From the NCBI RefSeq assembly GCF_011634775.1, contig NZ_JAALXT010000001.1, positions 248,001-312,000 of the forward strand: DNA of 64,000 nt, read 5' to 3'. The position numbers and the translations under genes are program-made. Below the pieces are notes generated by a model that ran no database searches, was not told the origin of the DNA, and worked only from the letters and a program-made list of their open reading frames with translations. Of the stretch, positions 45,177-54,002 are shown one piece after another (position 1 is the stretch's first letter; each line of letters starts with the position of its first letter). The DNA comes from Thalassoroseus pseudoceratinae (lineage in GTDB: Bacteria; Planctomycetota; Planctomycetia; Planctomycetales; Planctomycetaceae).

Positions 45177-45994
45177 CACTAAGCGATCCATCGAACACGA
45201 AAACATCAGCTAGTGACGGGAATTCGTCAGACGATATCCCGTTATCCGTATACGACCTCACCGTTGCCTATCATCGAAAACCCGTTATTTGGGACGTGGG
45301 CTTCGAGGTGCCGGCCGGTTCGCTTGTGGGAATCGTCGGCCCGAACGGTGCTGGAAAAAGCACGCTACTGAAAGCGATCATGGACCTCATCCCGAGGGCG
45401 TCAGGAATCGTCGAAGTTTTCGGTGCCGACTACGCAACGAATCGTCATCGAGTCGGATATGTTCCCCAGCGTGAGTCCGTTGACTGGGATTTTCCCATCG
45501 ACGTGCTCGATGTTGTCACAATGGGGCTATACCGGGAAGTTGGCTGGTGTTGGCCTGTACGAAAGAAGCATCGTAATGCGGCTATGGAAGCGCTCAGTCG
45601 AGTGGGGATGGCCGACCTCGCGAAACGCCAGATTAGTCAGCTCTCCGGCGGTCAGCAACAACGAACGTTCTTGGCACGGGCATTAGTCCAAGACGCCGAT
45701 CTCTATCTTATGGACGAGCCGTTTGCCGCCGTTGACGCATCGACCGAACGGGCGATCGTCGATGTCCTCCGTGAACTGCGATCGCGAGGAAAAACGGCAC
45801 TAGTCATTCATCATGACTTGCAAACCGTCGCGGAGTATTTCGACTATGTGGTTTTACTCAACATGCGAGTCGTCGCGTATGGAGCTGTCGAAGACGCTTT
45901 CACGACTGAGAATCTTCAGAAGACGTACGGCGGACGCCTAACGCTACTTGAAGAAGTTTCGGAAGCCATGCGACATCGAGAGCGGTCACTATGA
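45173..45994 (+). CDS. Metal ABC transporter, ATP-binding protein
   Basis: 273 residues. Walker A GPNGAGKSTLLKAI near residue 63, the Q-loop segment YVPQRESVDWDFPIDVLDVV typical of Mn/Zn/Fe importers, signature QLSGGQQQRTFLARAL, Walker B LYLMDEPFAAVD and H-loop VIHHDLQTV. It drives import through the two permeases that follow. The N-terminal 25 residues are a polar extension. The start overlaps the previous stop, and its own stop overlaps the next start, by four bases (ATGA) in each case, so the three proteins are probably made in step. Confidence 0.97.
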   Translation: MTLSDPSNTKTSASDGNSSDDIPLSVYDLTVAYHRKPVIWDVGFEVPAGSLVGIVGPNGAGKSTLLKAIMDLIPRASGIVEVFGADYATNRHRVGYVPQRESVDWDFPIDVLDVVTMGLYREVGWCWPVRKKHRNAAMEALSRVGMADLAKRQISQLSGGQQQRTFLARALVQDADLYLMDEPFAAVDASTERAIVDVLRELRSRGKTALVIHHDLQTVAEYFDYVVLLNMRVVAYGAVEDAFTTENLQKTYGGRLTLLEEVSEAMRHRERSL

Positions 45995-47439
45995 TTGGCC
46001 GACGTCTAAAAACGCTCTATATTCTCTTGGCTCTGTCTTTCTGCCTCAGCGTAAGTATGGCGCAACCATTGGAGGCCGGAAACCAAGAGCCCATGAGTCC
46101 TGAAATGTCGGAGGAAGTCACGCACGCGGTTTGGCAACCGCTTGTGCTATTGGAAGACTATAATACAAGAGTAGTCTTGCTCGGAGTCACGCTACTCTGT
46201 TGTGCGGCAGGTGTGGTGGGTAGCTTGACACTGTTGCGAAAACGGGCACTCATGGGTGACGCTTTGAGTCACTCCACTTGGCCTGGGATCACACTCGCAT
46301 TCATTATCGCCAAGAACTTTGGTCAGGATGAAAAGTCACTTGCAACACTCTTGCTAGGAGCCACGCTCAGTGGGTTGTTAGGACTATGTTTCATACTTGT
46401 AATCCGTAATGCCACGCGTCTCAAAGAAGATGCCGCATTGGGAGCAGTTCTAAGTATCTTCTTTGGGATTGGCGTTGCACTTTTTGGTGTCATTCAGCAG
46501 ATGAAAGGAAATGCCGCGGGTCTTGAGTCGTTTATTTATGGCAAGACCGCGTCAATGGGAATCCAAGATATCAAGACTATCGCCGTCGCAGCGACGATTT
46601 GCCTAATCGTCTGCGGACTCTTATTCAAGGAGTTCAAACTACTCTGTTTTGATGAGGGTTTCACGGATTCCCAGGGTTTCCCATCGAAATGGCTCGACCT
46701 CACACTAATGGGCCTAGTCACTGTCATTTGCATCGTAGGACTCCAAGCGGTCGGGCTTGTTCTAGTCATTGCAATCCTGATTATCCCAGCGGCTGCTGCT
46801 CGATTTTGGACCAAGACCTTATCGAGAATGACTCTCATCTCAAGCATCATCGGTGCCTGTTCGGGTTTCGTCGGAGCAGCAGTCAGTGCTGTTTTTTATC
46901 GTCTGCCGTCTGGTGCCATGATTGTCCTCGTGTGCTCGACCATGTTCGCGATTAGCCTGTTGTTTGGAACCGAACGTGGAATGCTAGTCCGGTGGCTTCG
47001 GCGACGACACTTCAACTTAACAATCGATCGGCAGCACTTCCTCCGTGGCATGTTCGAGCTCGCTGAAGAAGGTTTCGGGGAGAACCCAACAAGCGGGCTC
47101 CCACAATGCCCTCCAATTCCCTTTTGTCAGCTTCTCGCGAAACGCAGTTGGTCTGCTAAACGACTTCACCAAGCGATAGCAAGGGCAAAGAACGACCGCA
47201 TTGTCGTGGAGACGAATGATGGACTGCATCTCACCCCACGCGGTATGAGCGAAGCAATTCGATTGACTCGGCAACACCGTTTGTGGGAACTTTACTTGAT
47301 GACACATGCCGATGTCGCCGCCAGCCGAGTTGACCAAGAGGCAGACGCGATCGAACATGTTCTCGAACCGGAGGTCATCATCGAACTTGAAGCATTGCTC
47401 GAAAAAAACTACCCCCAAGTCCCAACGAGTCCGCACTAG
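45991..47439 (+). CDS. Metal ABC permease fused to a DtxR-like domain (first)
   Basis: 482 residues. A signal-like N-terminus and an ABC-3 permease of about eight helices (residues 60-335; LLRKRALMGDALSHSTWPGI, LVLVIAILIIPAAAARFW) are followed by a cytoplasmic DtxR/MntR-like region: a winged-helix-like stretch (about 345-418, SAKRLHQAIARAKNDRIVVE) and the metal/dimerisation helices LTPRGMSEAIRLTRQHRLWE ... ADAIEHV. His429, Asp452, Glu455 and His456 match the MntR ligand positions, with Asp for Glu at one. The chlamydial YtgCR protein has the same permease-repressor layout and is cleaved to free the repressor. Whether this one is cleaved or senses metal in place is open. Confidence 0.9.
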   Translation: MIGRRLKTLYILLALSFCLSVSMAQPLEAGNQEPMSPEMSEEVTHAVWQPLVLLEDYNTRVVLLGVTLLCCAAGVVGSLTLLRKRALMGDALSHSTWPGITLAFIIAKNFGQDEKSLATLLLGATLSGLLGLCFILVIRNATRLKEDAALGAVLSIFFGIGVALFGVIQQMKGNAAGLESFIYGKTASMGIQDIKTIAVAATICLIVCGLLFKEFKLLCFDEGFTDSQGFPSKWLDLTLMGLVTVICIVGLQAVGLVLVIAILIIPAAAARFWTKTLSRMTLISSIIGACSGFVGAAVSAVFYRLPSGAMIVLVCSTMFAISLLFGTERGMLVRWLRRRHFNLTIDRQHFLRGMFELAEEGFGENPTSGLPQCPPIPFCQLLAKRSWSAKRLHQAIARAKNDRIVVETNDGLHLTPRGMSEAIRLTRQHRLWELYLMTHADVAASRVDQEADAIEHVLEPEVIIELEALLEKNYPQVPTSPH

Positions 47440-47492
47440 AAAACTAAGCTTCTCTAACGATATTCAATAGCCGTACGCGAGGAGAACTAATA

Positions 47493-48830
47493 ATGGGTTT
47501 GACAAGTTGGGATTGGTTCCTTGATGGCTGGATCATCCTGACTGGAATCCTATCCGCCGTATCTGCGGCTTTGCTCGGTAATTTCTTGGTCTTGCGGCGA
47601 ATGTGCATGCTTGGCGATGCGATCTCGCACGCAATACTGCCAGGATTGGCGGGTGCGTTTTTTCTTAGTGGTTCGCGAAACAGCGGCGTCATGTTTATCG
47701 GTGCCGTGTTAGTTGGTGTGTTGACGGCATTCTTCACAGAATGGATTCGAAAATCTGGCCGGGTGGATGAAGGTGCTTCAATGGGAGTGGTGTTTACATC
47801 GCTTTTCGCAATCGGCCTCATCATGATTGTCCAAGCCGCTGACCAAGTTGATTTGGATGCCCACTGTGTCTTGTATGGTGCTCTCGAACTGACGCCTCTC
47901 GACACAGTTCAAATATTCAATCTCGACGTGCCACGCGCTGCTTTGATTCTTGGTTTTATCGCACTTGTTGACACCTTGTTTGTCACTCTATTTTACAAAG
48001 AACTCAAACTCAGTTCCTTTGATCCAAGTCTAGCGACAACAGCTGGATTCAGCGCGAGTTTGATGCACTACCTACTAATGACGCTTGTCGCGGTCACCGC
48101 TGTTGCGAGTTTTGAAAGCGTTGGGAATATCTTAGTTGTCGCAATGTTCGTTGTCCCACCCGCGACTGCTTATCTGCTGACCGATCGCCTCCAGATCATG
48201 ATCTTTCTGAGCGTGATACTCGCAATCGCCTCGGCTAGCTTCGGGCATTTGCTTGCCATCATCGTGCCGGCTTGGTTCGGCTATGCCAGTACAACCACAG
48301 CAGGAATGATGGCGACAACGTCAGGGCTATTCTTGGGGTTGGCGGTGCTCTTTGCTCCCCGTCATGGCGTTCTCGTGAAAGTGTTCCGACATCAGTTGCT
48401 GTCGTTCCAAATTCTTGCTGATGACATCGTCGGTGTGTTGTATCGCCTTCATGAGAAGGAACCGTGCGAATGGGTCCACCGGGATGATTTGGTCAATATG
48501 CTGTTTGCTAAGAATCTTCAACTGCAAGTCGCGTTGAAGTGGTTAAGCATTCGTCAGCAGATCAAAGTCAACGATCAGGAATATCGGTTGACACCAGCAG
48601 GCGAGACACGTGCCAGAGAACTCGTTCGCTCTCACCGATTGTGGGAGCAGTATCTTGTCTCACATGCGGGTCTAGAGCATGAGAAGATCCACGACAAGGC
48701 CGAGCAGTTCGAGCACTTCACAAGCCGCCAACTTCGTGCACAACTAGACGAGGCGACCGGTTTGCCCGATGTCGACCCGCATGGACGCCCCATTCCCATC
48801 GAAGACCAAAACCAAGAAACGCACGACTAG
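47493..48830 (+). CDS. Metal ABC permease fused to a DtxR-like domain (second)
   Basis: 445 residues, ATG preceded by GAGGAGAACTAATA. An ABC-3 permease (residues about 10-298; LVLRRMCMLGDAISHAILPG, NILVVAMFVVPPATAYLL) continues into a winged-helix-like region (about 303-365) and a DtxR metal/dimerisation domain: LTPAGETRARELVRSHRLWE QYLVSHAG ... AEQFEHF, then DVDPHGRPIPIE. His381, Glu404, Glu407 and His408 keep the MntR-type ligand set; the DPHGRPIP motif is well known from DtxR-family repressors. Having the domain on both permeases of one transporter is unusual. The operon ends here; a hairpin follows at 48965. Confidence 0.92.
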   Translation: MGLTSWDWFLDGWIILTGILSAVSAALLGNFLVLRRMCMLGDAISHAILPGLAGAFFLSGSRNSGVMFIGAVLVGVLTAFFTEWIRKSGRVDEGASMGVVFTSLFAIGLIMIVQAADQVDLDAHCVLYGALELTPLDTVQIFNLDVPRAALILGFIALVDTLFVTLFYKELKLSSFDPSLATTAGFSASLMHYLLMTLVAVTAVASFESVGNILVVAMFVVPPATAYLLTDRLQIMIFLSVILAIASASFGHLLAIIVPAWFGYASTTTAGMMATTSGLFLGLAVLFAPRHGVLVKVFRHQLLSFQILADDIVGVLYRLHEKEPCEWVHRDDLVNMLFAKNLQLQVALKWLSIRQQIKVNDQEYRLTPAGETRARELVRSHRLWEQYLVSHAGLEHEKIHDKAEQFEHFTSRQLRAQLDEATGLPDVDPHGRPIPIEDQNQETHD

Positions 48831-49136
48831 CACTCTCCGCTAGAGCAACGCGATGCGCCGTTTGCCGATGATCAAAGTTTCGCTTGGCTAGAGGACTCTA
48901 TCGGGCCGTTCTTCTTCACGCCGGGTAAAGCCGAAACCCTAATGTAGCGGATCGGCCCGTCGTTCCTGTTCCCAACGCCGACCGAACCCAGGCATGGGGA
49001 ACAGGTGTGACGACGGTTGCTTAGTTCTCCAAAACGTCAATCCTTGATGTCGTATTGCTACATCAAATTTGGAGTTGGGTGGAAGGCCCGGAATGGCAAC
49101 GGCGTTTCCAAACAACCTTGCTATCCCCAGTGAGGC
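48831..49136. other. Convergent intergenic region
   Basis: 306 bases between the permease stop and the glnS stop. No gene is seen. It contains the hairpin at 48965-49005. Confidence 0.4.
48965..49005. terminator. Hairpin between convergent operons
   Basis: CCTGTTCCC at 48965-48973 pairs perfectly with GGGAACAGG at 48997-49005, with a 23-base loop and no T-run. It may serve both the permease operon and glnS. Confidence 0.5.
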
Positions 49137-50828
49137 TCACCGCTTCTTCTTGGCTTTGGCCCATGTGTCTTTGAGAGTCACAGTCCGGTTGTAAACGAGG
49201 TTCTCGGGTTTTGTGTCTTTGTCGACACAGAAGTAGCCAAGTCGCTCAAATTGAACTCGCTCACCGATACCCAGTTCTTTCAAACTCGGCTCGAGTTTCG
49301 CCCCCGTGACCTTGACCAAGCTGTTTGGATTGAGGAAATCTTTCCAGTCTTTTCCTTCAGGCACATCGGCGGGGTTCTCAATTTCGAAGAGGTGATCGTA
49401 TAGCCGCACTTCCGCATCGACAGCATGAGCGGCAGAAACCCAGTGCAAAGTGGCTTTGACTTTCCGTCCATCCGGAGCATTTCCGCCACGGGTTTCGGGA
49501 TCGTAAGTGCAATGAATCTCGGTGATCTCGCCGTCATCATTCTTGATGACTTCCTCGCACTTGATGAAAAACGCGTACCGCAGACGCACTTCCCGACCGG
49601 GTCCGAGCCGGAAGAACTTCTTCGGCGGATTCTCCATGAAGTCGTCCTGCTCAATGTAGAGCACCCGCGAGAAGGGGATTTCCCGTGAGCCAGCCGACTC
49701 ATCTTCGGGATTGTTGACCGCTTGCAGCATCTCCGACTTGTCATCGGGGTAATTCGTGATGACGACTTTCAGCGGATTGAGGACCGCCATTCGACGTTCG
49801 CAGCGTTTGTTCAAGTCCGCACGAACGGCGTTTTCGAGGACTGCAAGGTCCGTCAGGCTATTGTATTTGGTGACACCAATTTCATCGCAGAACGCTCGCA
49901 TGGCTTCCGGTGTGTAACCACGACGCCGAATACCCCGAATCGTGGGCATTCGCGGATCGTCCCAACCACTTACTAGTCCGCCTTTGACCAATTCCAAGAG
50001 CTTGCGTTTGCTCATGACGGTGTAGGTCAGATTCAAACGAGCAAACTCGATTTGCTGCGGATGATGGATGCCGAGTTGCTCGATGTACCAATCATACAGC
50101 GGGCGATGATTCTCGAATTCCAACGTGCAGATGGAATGCGTGATGCCTTCAATGGAGTCGCTTTGCCCGTGAGTCCAATCGTAAATCGGATAGATGCACC
50201 ACTTATCACCGGTGCGGTGGTGGTGAGCATGTCGAATCCGGTACATGATCGGATCGCGAAGATTCATATTCGGCGAATTCATATCGATCTTCGCGCGTAG
50301 GACGTGCTCTCCGTCCTGGAATTCACCGGCTTTCATCCGTCGAAACAGATCGAGGTTTTCCTCTGGAGTGCGGTTTCGATAGGGGCTCTCCTGACCGGCT
50401 TTGTCCCAACCGGCGCGACCGGCGCGAATATCTTCGAGAGACGAACTATCGACGTATGCCTTCCCGTCCTGAATCAGTTTTTCGGCCCACTCGTAGAGCT
50501 GATCGAAATAGTCACTGGCGAAAAACTCGCGATCGTCCCAGTCAAAACCAAGCCAACGAACATCGTCGCGAATGGAATCGACATATTCCACATCCTCGGC
50601 TTCCGGATTGGTATCGTCGAATCGCAAGTTGCACTTGCCGCTGTATTTCTCAGCCGTGCCGAAATTCAAGCAGATGCTTTTTGCGTGCCCGATGTGCAAA
50701 TATCCGTTCGGTTCCGGCGGAAACCGGGTATGGACCCGACCGTCGTGTTTGCCGGCGGCCTGATCTTGCTCGATAATCTTATGAACGAAGTGAGTAGCTG
50801 TCTTTTCGGGCGTTGGCGTTTCAGACAT
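49137..50828 (-). CDS. glnS: Glutaminyl-tRNA synthetase
   Basis: 563 residues from the ATG at 50828 ([20 protein letters not shown]); the frame is open further but without family similarity. It charges tRNA-Gln with glutamine. Class I motifs: [20 protein letters not shown] (HIGH), [20 protein letters not shown], the [20 protein letters not shown] segment, and [11 protein letters not shown] as the KMSKS counterpart. Two C-terminal beta-barrels bind the anticodon. Length is normal (about 550). Direct GlnRS in a bacterium reflects the known ancient transfer from eukaryotes. It is divergent from the HIT gene. Confidence 0.97.
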   Translation of the reverse strand: MSETPTPEKTATHFVHKIIEQDQAAGKHDGRVHTRFPPEPNGYLHIGHAKSICLNFGTAEKYSGKCNLRFDDTNPEAEDVEYVDSIRDDVRWLGFDWDDREFFASDYFDQLYEWAEKLIQDGKAYVDSSSLEDIRAGRAGWDKAGQESPYRNRTPEENLDLFRRMKAGEFQDGEHVLRAKIDMNSPNMNLRDPIMYRIRHAHHHRTGDKWCIYPIYDWTHGQSDSIEGITHSICTLEFENHRPLYDWYIEQLGIHHPQQIEFARLNLTYTVMSKRKLLELVKGGLVSGWDDPRMPTIRGIRRRGYTPEAMRAFCDEIGVTKYNSLTDLAVLENAVRADLNKRCERRMAVLNPLKVVITNYPDDKSEMLQAVNNPEDESAGSREIPFSRVLYIEQDDFMENPPKKFFRLGPGREVRLRYAFFIKCEEVIKNDDGEITEIHCTYDPETRGGNAPDGRKVKATLHWVSAAHAVDAEVRLYDHLFEIENPADVPEGKDWKDFLNPNSLVKVTGAKLEPSLKELGIGERVQFERLGYFCVDKDTKPENLVYNRTVTLKDTWAKAKKKR

Positions 50829-51010
50829 CGTCGCGGTTCCATTCGCGTGTTTTTCGTTTGGCTCCGGTCGTATTGACCAGTTATCCCGCGAATTGTGGCA
50901 ACTCACTCGCTTTCCGACAAGGGCGTTGGGTTGGGAAACGGCCATTGAATCGTTATGCTCACTCGCACAAACACGTGCCGATCCATTGGATAATTGCGAG
51001 GAATGCATTG

Positions 51011-51379
51011 ATGTCGACAAGTTCCGACTCGTCCAATCCGGACCGAACAATCTTCGAGAAGATTATCGCGCGGGAAATTCCGGCGGAGATTCTCCACGAG
51101 GATGATGACTGCATTGCCTTCAAGGATGTCAGCCCGCAAGCCCCGACCCACTTTCTCGTCGTTCCCAAGCGAGTCATTGTTTCGGTCAAAGAATCGTGTG
51201 ATGATGACGCGGCGGTGATGGGGCACTTGCTCTGTGTGGCCCGACGGGTCGCCGAACAGGAAGGTCTGAAGGACGGGTTCCGCGTGGTGGCGAACTCCGG
51301 CCCCGATGGTGGGCAGTCCGTCGATCATTTGCATCTGCATGTTTTGGGTGGCCGCAAGCTGACGTGGCCACCAGGGTAA
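51011..51379 (+). CDS. HIT-family protein (HinT-like)
   Basis: 122 residues from the ATG at 51011 (GAGGA upstream); a longer frame to 50813 is antisense to glnS and is discarded. [20 protein letters not shown] and [20 protein letters not shown] match the histidine-triad fold, and the active site [13 protein letters not shown] carries the His-x-His-x-His triad. HinT enzymes hydrolyse nucleoside phosphoramidates such as AMP-lysine. Cytoplasmic dimer. Length is normal. It ends 75 bases before the DUF3500 gene. Confidence 0.96.
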   Translation: MSTSSDSSNPDRTIFEKIIAREIPAEILHEDDDCIAFKDVSPQAPTHFLVVPKRVIVSVKESCDDDAAVMGHLLCVARRVAEQEGLKDGFRVVANSGPDGGQSVDHLHLHVLGGRKLTWPPG

Positions 51380-51453
51380 TTCAAAAAACACGGAATGCGC
51401 CGCACTGAGATCAATCTCAGCTTCAGATTCGTAATTCAACTAAGGGATTCCTG

Positions 51454-52482
51454 ATGGCTCGTAAAAAGCTTCTGCTTTCGTTTTTGGTTATCGGCTGTTT
51501 CGGTGTGCTGTTGACAGTGACAGCCCAGAACCAGAAGAAACCCGATCCTGCCGGCAAAAAAATGATCGCCGCCGCAGACAATTTCTTGGAAACACTCAGC
51601 GAAGAGCAGAAAGAACAGGCCACCTTCGCGTATGACAGCGACGAACGAGTCAATTGGCACTTCATTCCACGCGAGCGGAAAGGTCTGCCGCTGAAAGACC
51701 TGGAAGGCGATGCTCGCAAAGCGGCTGAGCAACTTCTCCAAGCTGGTTTGTCGGAAGCTGGCTACGACCAAGCTGTGAACGTCATGAGTTTGGAAGAAAT
51801 TCTCTTTCTTCTCGAAGGTGGCGAACGCGAGTACCGACGAGACCGCCGTGATCCGCAGAAGTATTACTTCAGCGTGTTCGGCGAACCAAACGCTCAGGGC
51901 ACTTGGGGATGGCGAGTGGAAGGCCATCACCTTTCGCTGAACTACACGATCGAGAACGGACATGTCGTTGCATCGACTCCGGAATTCTTCGGAGCGAACC
52001 CCGCCTTGGTGGATTCCGGTCCGAAACGAAAAATTCGCGTCCTTGGCCCGGAAGAGGATTTGGCCCGCCAACTCCTCAATGCAACGGATCCAGAAGAGAT
52101 GAAGACGATTTGGATCAGCAAAGAAGCTCCTGACGACATTCGTGGTGGTGGCGAAGTGCAGCCCGTGGTCACAGAAGCCGTGGGGCTTGCGGCTGGCGAT
52201 ATGAACGACCAGCAGAAGAAACTTCTGCGGGCGTTATTGGCGGAGTACCTCAAGAACATGCCAGGAGACGTTGAAGCCGACCGTCGCAAACGCATTAACG
52301 ATGCCGGCTGGGAAGGCATTCACTTCGCTTGGTGGGGTAGTGATAAACCGAACGAACGACATCACTATGTCGTGCAGGGCGACACCTTCATCATCGAGTA
52401 CAACAACACCCAGAACGACGCCAATCACCTGCACACGATCTGGCGAAACATCGATGGCGATTTCAATTTGCCACGCGAATAA
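51454..52482 (+). CDS. Secreted DUF3500 protein
   Basis: 342 residues with AAGGGA before the ATG. A signal peptide (about 1-24, LLLSFLVIGCFGVLLTVTAQ) is followed by the DUF3500 layout: AADNFLETLSEEQKEQATFA, NWHFIPRERKGLPLKDL, YYFSVFGEPNAQGTWGWRVE GHHLSLNYTI, and a C-terminal GDTFIIEYNNTQNDANHLHT IWRN. The conserved His, Trp and Glu residues in these blocks are noticeable, but no reaction is established. It is probably periplasmic or extracellular. It is likely expressed alone or with the HIT gene. Confidence 0.9.
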   Translation: MARKKLLLSFLVIGCFGVLLTVTAQNQKKPDPAGKKMIAAADNFLETLSEEQKEQATFAYDSDERVNWHFIPRERKGLPLKDLEGDARKAAEQLLQAGLSEAGYDQAVNVMSLEEILFLLEGGEREYRRDRRDPQKYYFSVFGEPNAQGTWGWRVEGHHLSLNYTIENGHVVASTPEFFGANPALVDSGPKRKIRVLGPEEDLARQLLNATDPEEMKTIWISKEAPDDIRGGGEVQPVVTEAVGLAAGDMNDQQKKLLRALLAEYLKNMPGDVEADRRKRINDAGWEGIHFAWWGSDKPNERHHYVVQGDTFIIEYNNTQNDANHLHTIWRNIDGDFNLPRE

Positions 52483-52631
52483 CCCCGATTGGTGATGAGA
52501 CTGCATGCCTTGCGTGGCGTCTGTTCGGCTCTCCGTTCCGTCCTTCCAGCGTTGACGGAAGACCCGAATGGAAGCTACGCACCTTTTGAATGACGAATCT
52601 CATCATCCGTTTCGAGAATCGAGTTCCACGA

Positions 52632-54002
52632 ATGCCCACAGCGAGCACAACATTAGAAACCGAGTTCCGCAACACATTCGCTCAGTCGGCGAAGCTTTAC
52701 GAACGCGGGTCCGCATGTTTTCCGAGTGGCGTCACGCACGATAGCCGGTTTCTCACCCCAAATCCGGTTTATGTCGAGCGGTCTGCCGGGCCGCTCAAAT
52801 GGACGCCGGAAGGGCATGAGTTAATCGACTACTGGATGGGACACGGCTCGCTAATTCTCGGGCATGGCAATCCGGCGGTCGTGGCGGCAGTTCAGGAACA
52901 AGTCGGGAAGGGCACGCACTGGGGAGCGTGTCACGAATTGGAAATCAAATGGGCGGAGTTGGTCAAGCGACTCGTGCCATCGGCAGAGAAGGTTCGCTTC
53001 ACCAGCAGTGGTACGGAAGCAACGCTGATGGCCTTGCGTGTCGCTCGCATTACTACGGGTCGCCCGAAGATCATCAAATTCGCCGGTCATTTTCATGGTT
53101 GGCATGATCAGCTCATCATCGCCAGCGATGGGCCGCATTCAGAGTCATTGGAATACACCACTCCTGGTGTCCCCAATGGTTTGGCGGGAGACATTGTCAT
53201 CGTTCCGCCGAATGACGTCGAAGCGGTTCAACATTCCATTGAAACACATCAACCGGCGGCGGTTATTGTGGAAGCAACCGGCGGGCATTGGGGACAAGTT
53301 CCGATTGATGTGCCGTTTCTGCGTCAACTGCGAAACCTCACTCAACAACACGATTCACTGCTGATTATGGACGAAGTCATCAGCGGTTTTCGTGTTCATC
53401 CCGGTGGCATGCAGGCGGCAACGGGGATTACGCCGGACTTGACCACCATGGCGAAGATTCTCGCCGGTGGATTGCCCGGTGGATGCTTGGCTGGGCGAGC
53501 AGACCTGATGGAAACGCTGGCCTTCGACAACCCCTTCGGACAGAAAATGAAACACCCTGGCACGTACAATGGAAATCCGTTGTCCGCCGCAGCTGGGATC
53601 GCGGCATTGGAGCAAGTCGCAACCGGCATTCCCTGTGAGAAAGCCTGTCAATACGCGATTGAACTCCGCCGAAACTTGAATGAATTGTTCAAACGCAAGA
53701 CGGTCGATTGGGTCGCGTATGGCGTGCCATCACTCACTCGAATCTGCCCGAATTACGACGGACCAGCATGGGATGGAACCGATGAATTCCGCCCCTATCA
53801 CAACGACTTCCGCCGTTTGGACTCACCGATCGACCGCAAGTTGACTCACGCATTTCGAGCAGCGTTGTTACTCGGCGGCGTGGATTGGATGGGCTGGGGC
53901 GGTATGAGCAGTTCGACACACGACTCATCGCATCTTGAGAAAACGATTCTGGCATTTGATCAAGCAATTGACCGCTTGCGAGCCGATGGTTACGTCGAAT
54001 GA
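52632..54002 (+). CDS. Class III aminotransferase, glutamate-1-semialdehyde aminomutase-like
   Basis: 456 residues from the ATG at 52632; an ATG at 52590 in frame would add 14 residues. It is a PLP enzyme: FTSSGTEATLMALRVARITT binds the cofactor phosphate, FAGHFHGWHD, LIMDEVISGFR with the PLP-N1 Asp, and TTMAKILAGGLPGGCLAGR with the Schiff-base lysine. Closest in pattern to HemL, but the central GYNGNP-type region and the long C-terminus differ, so it may act on another substrate. Its stop overlaps the start of the MATE gene (ATGA), suggesting that product and exporter belong together. Confidence 0.88.
   Translation: MPTASTTLETEFRNTFAQSAKLYERGSACFPSGVTHDSRFLTPNPVYVERSAGPLKWTPEGHELIDYWMGHGSLILGHGNPAVVAAVQEQVGKGTHWGACHELEIKWAELVKRLVPSAEKVRFTSSGTEATLMALRVARITTGRPKIIKFAGHFHGWHDQLIIASDGPHSESLEYTTPGVPNGLAGDIVIVPPNDVEAVQHSIETHQPAAVIVEATGGHWGQVPIDVPFLRQLRNLTQQHDSLLIMDEVISGFRVHPGGMQAATGITPDLTTMAKILAGGLPGGCLAGRADLMETLAFDNPFGQKMKHPGTYNGNPLSAAAGIAALEQVATGIPCEKACQYAIELRRNLNELFKRKTVDWVAYGVPSLTRICPNYDGPAWDGTDEFRPYHNDFRRLDSPIDRKLTHAFRAALLLGGVDWMGWGGMSSSTHDSSHLEKTILAFDQAIDRLRADGYVE

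Noticed and set aside
50829-51050. N-terminal extension of glnS
   Set aside because: It would overlap the divergent HIT gene region and has no resemblance to Gln[11 protein letters not shown] at 50828 fits.
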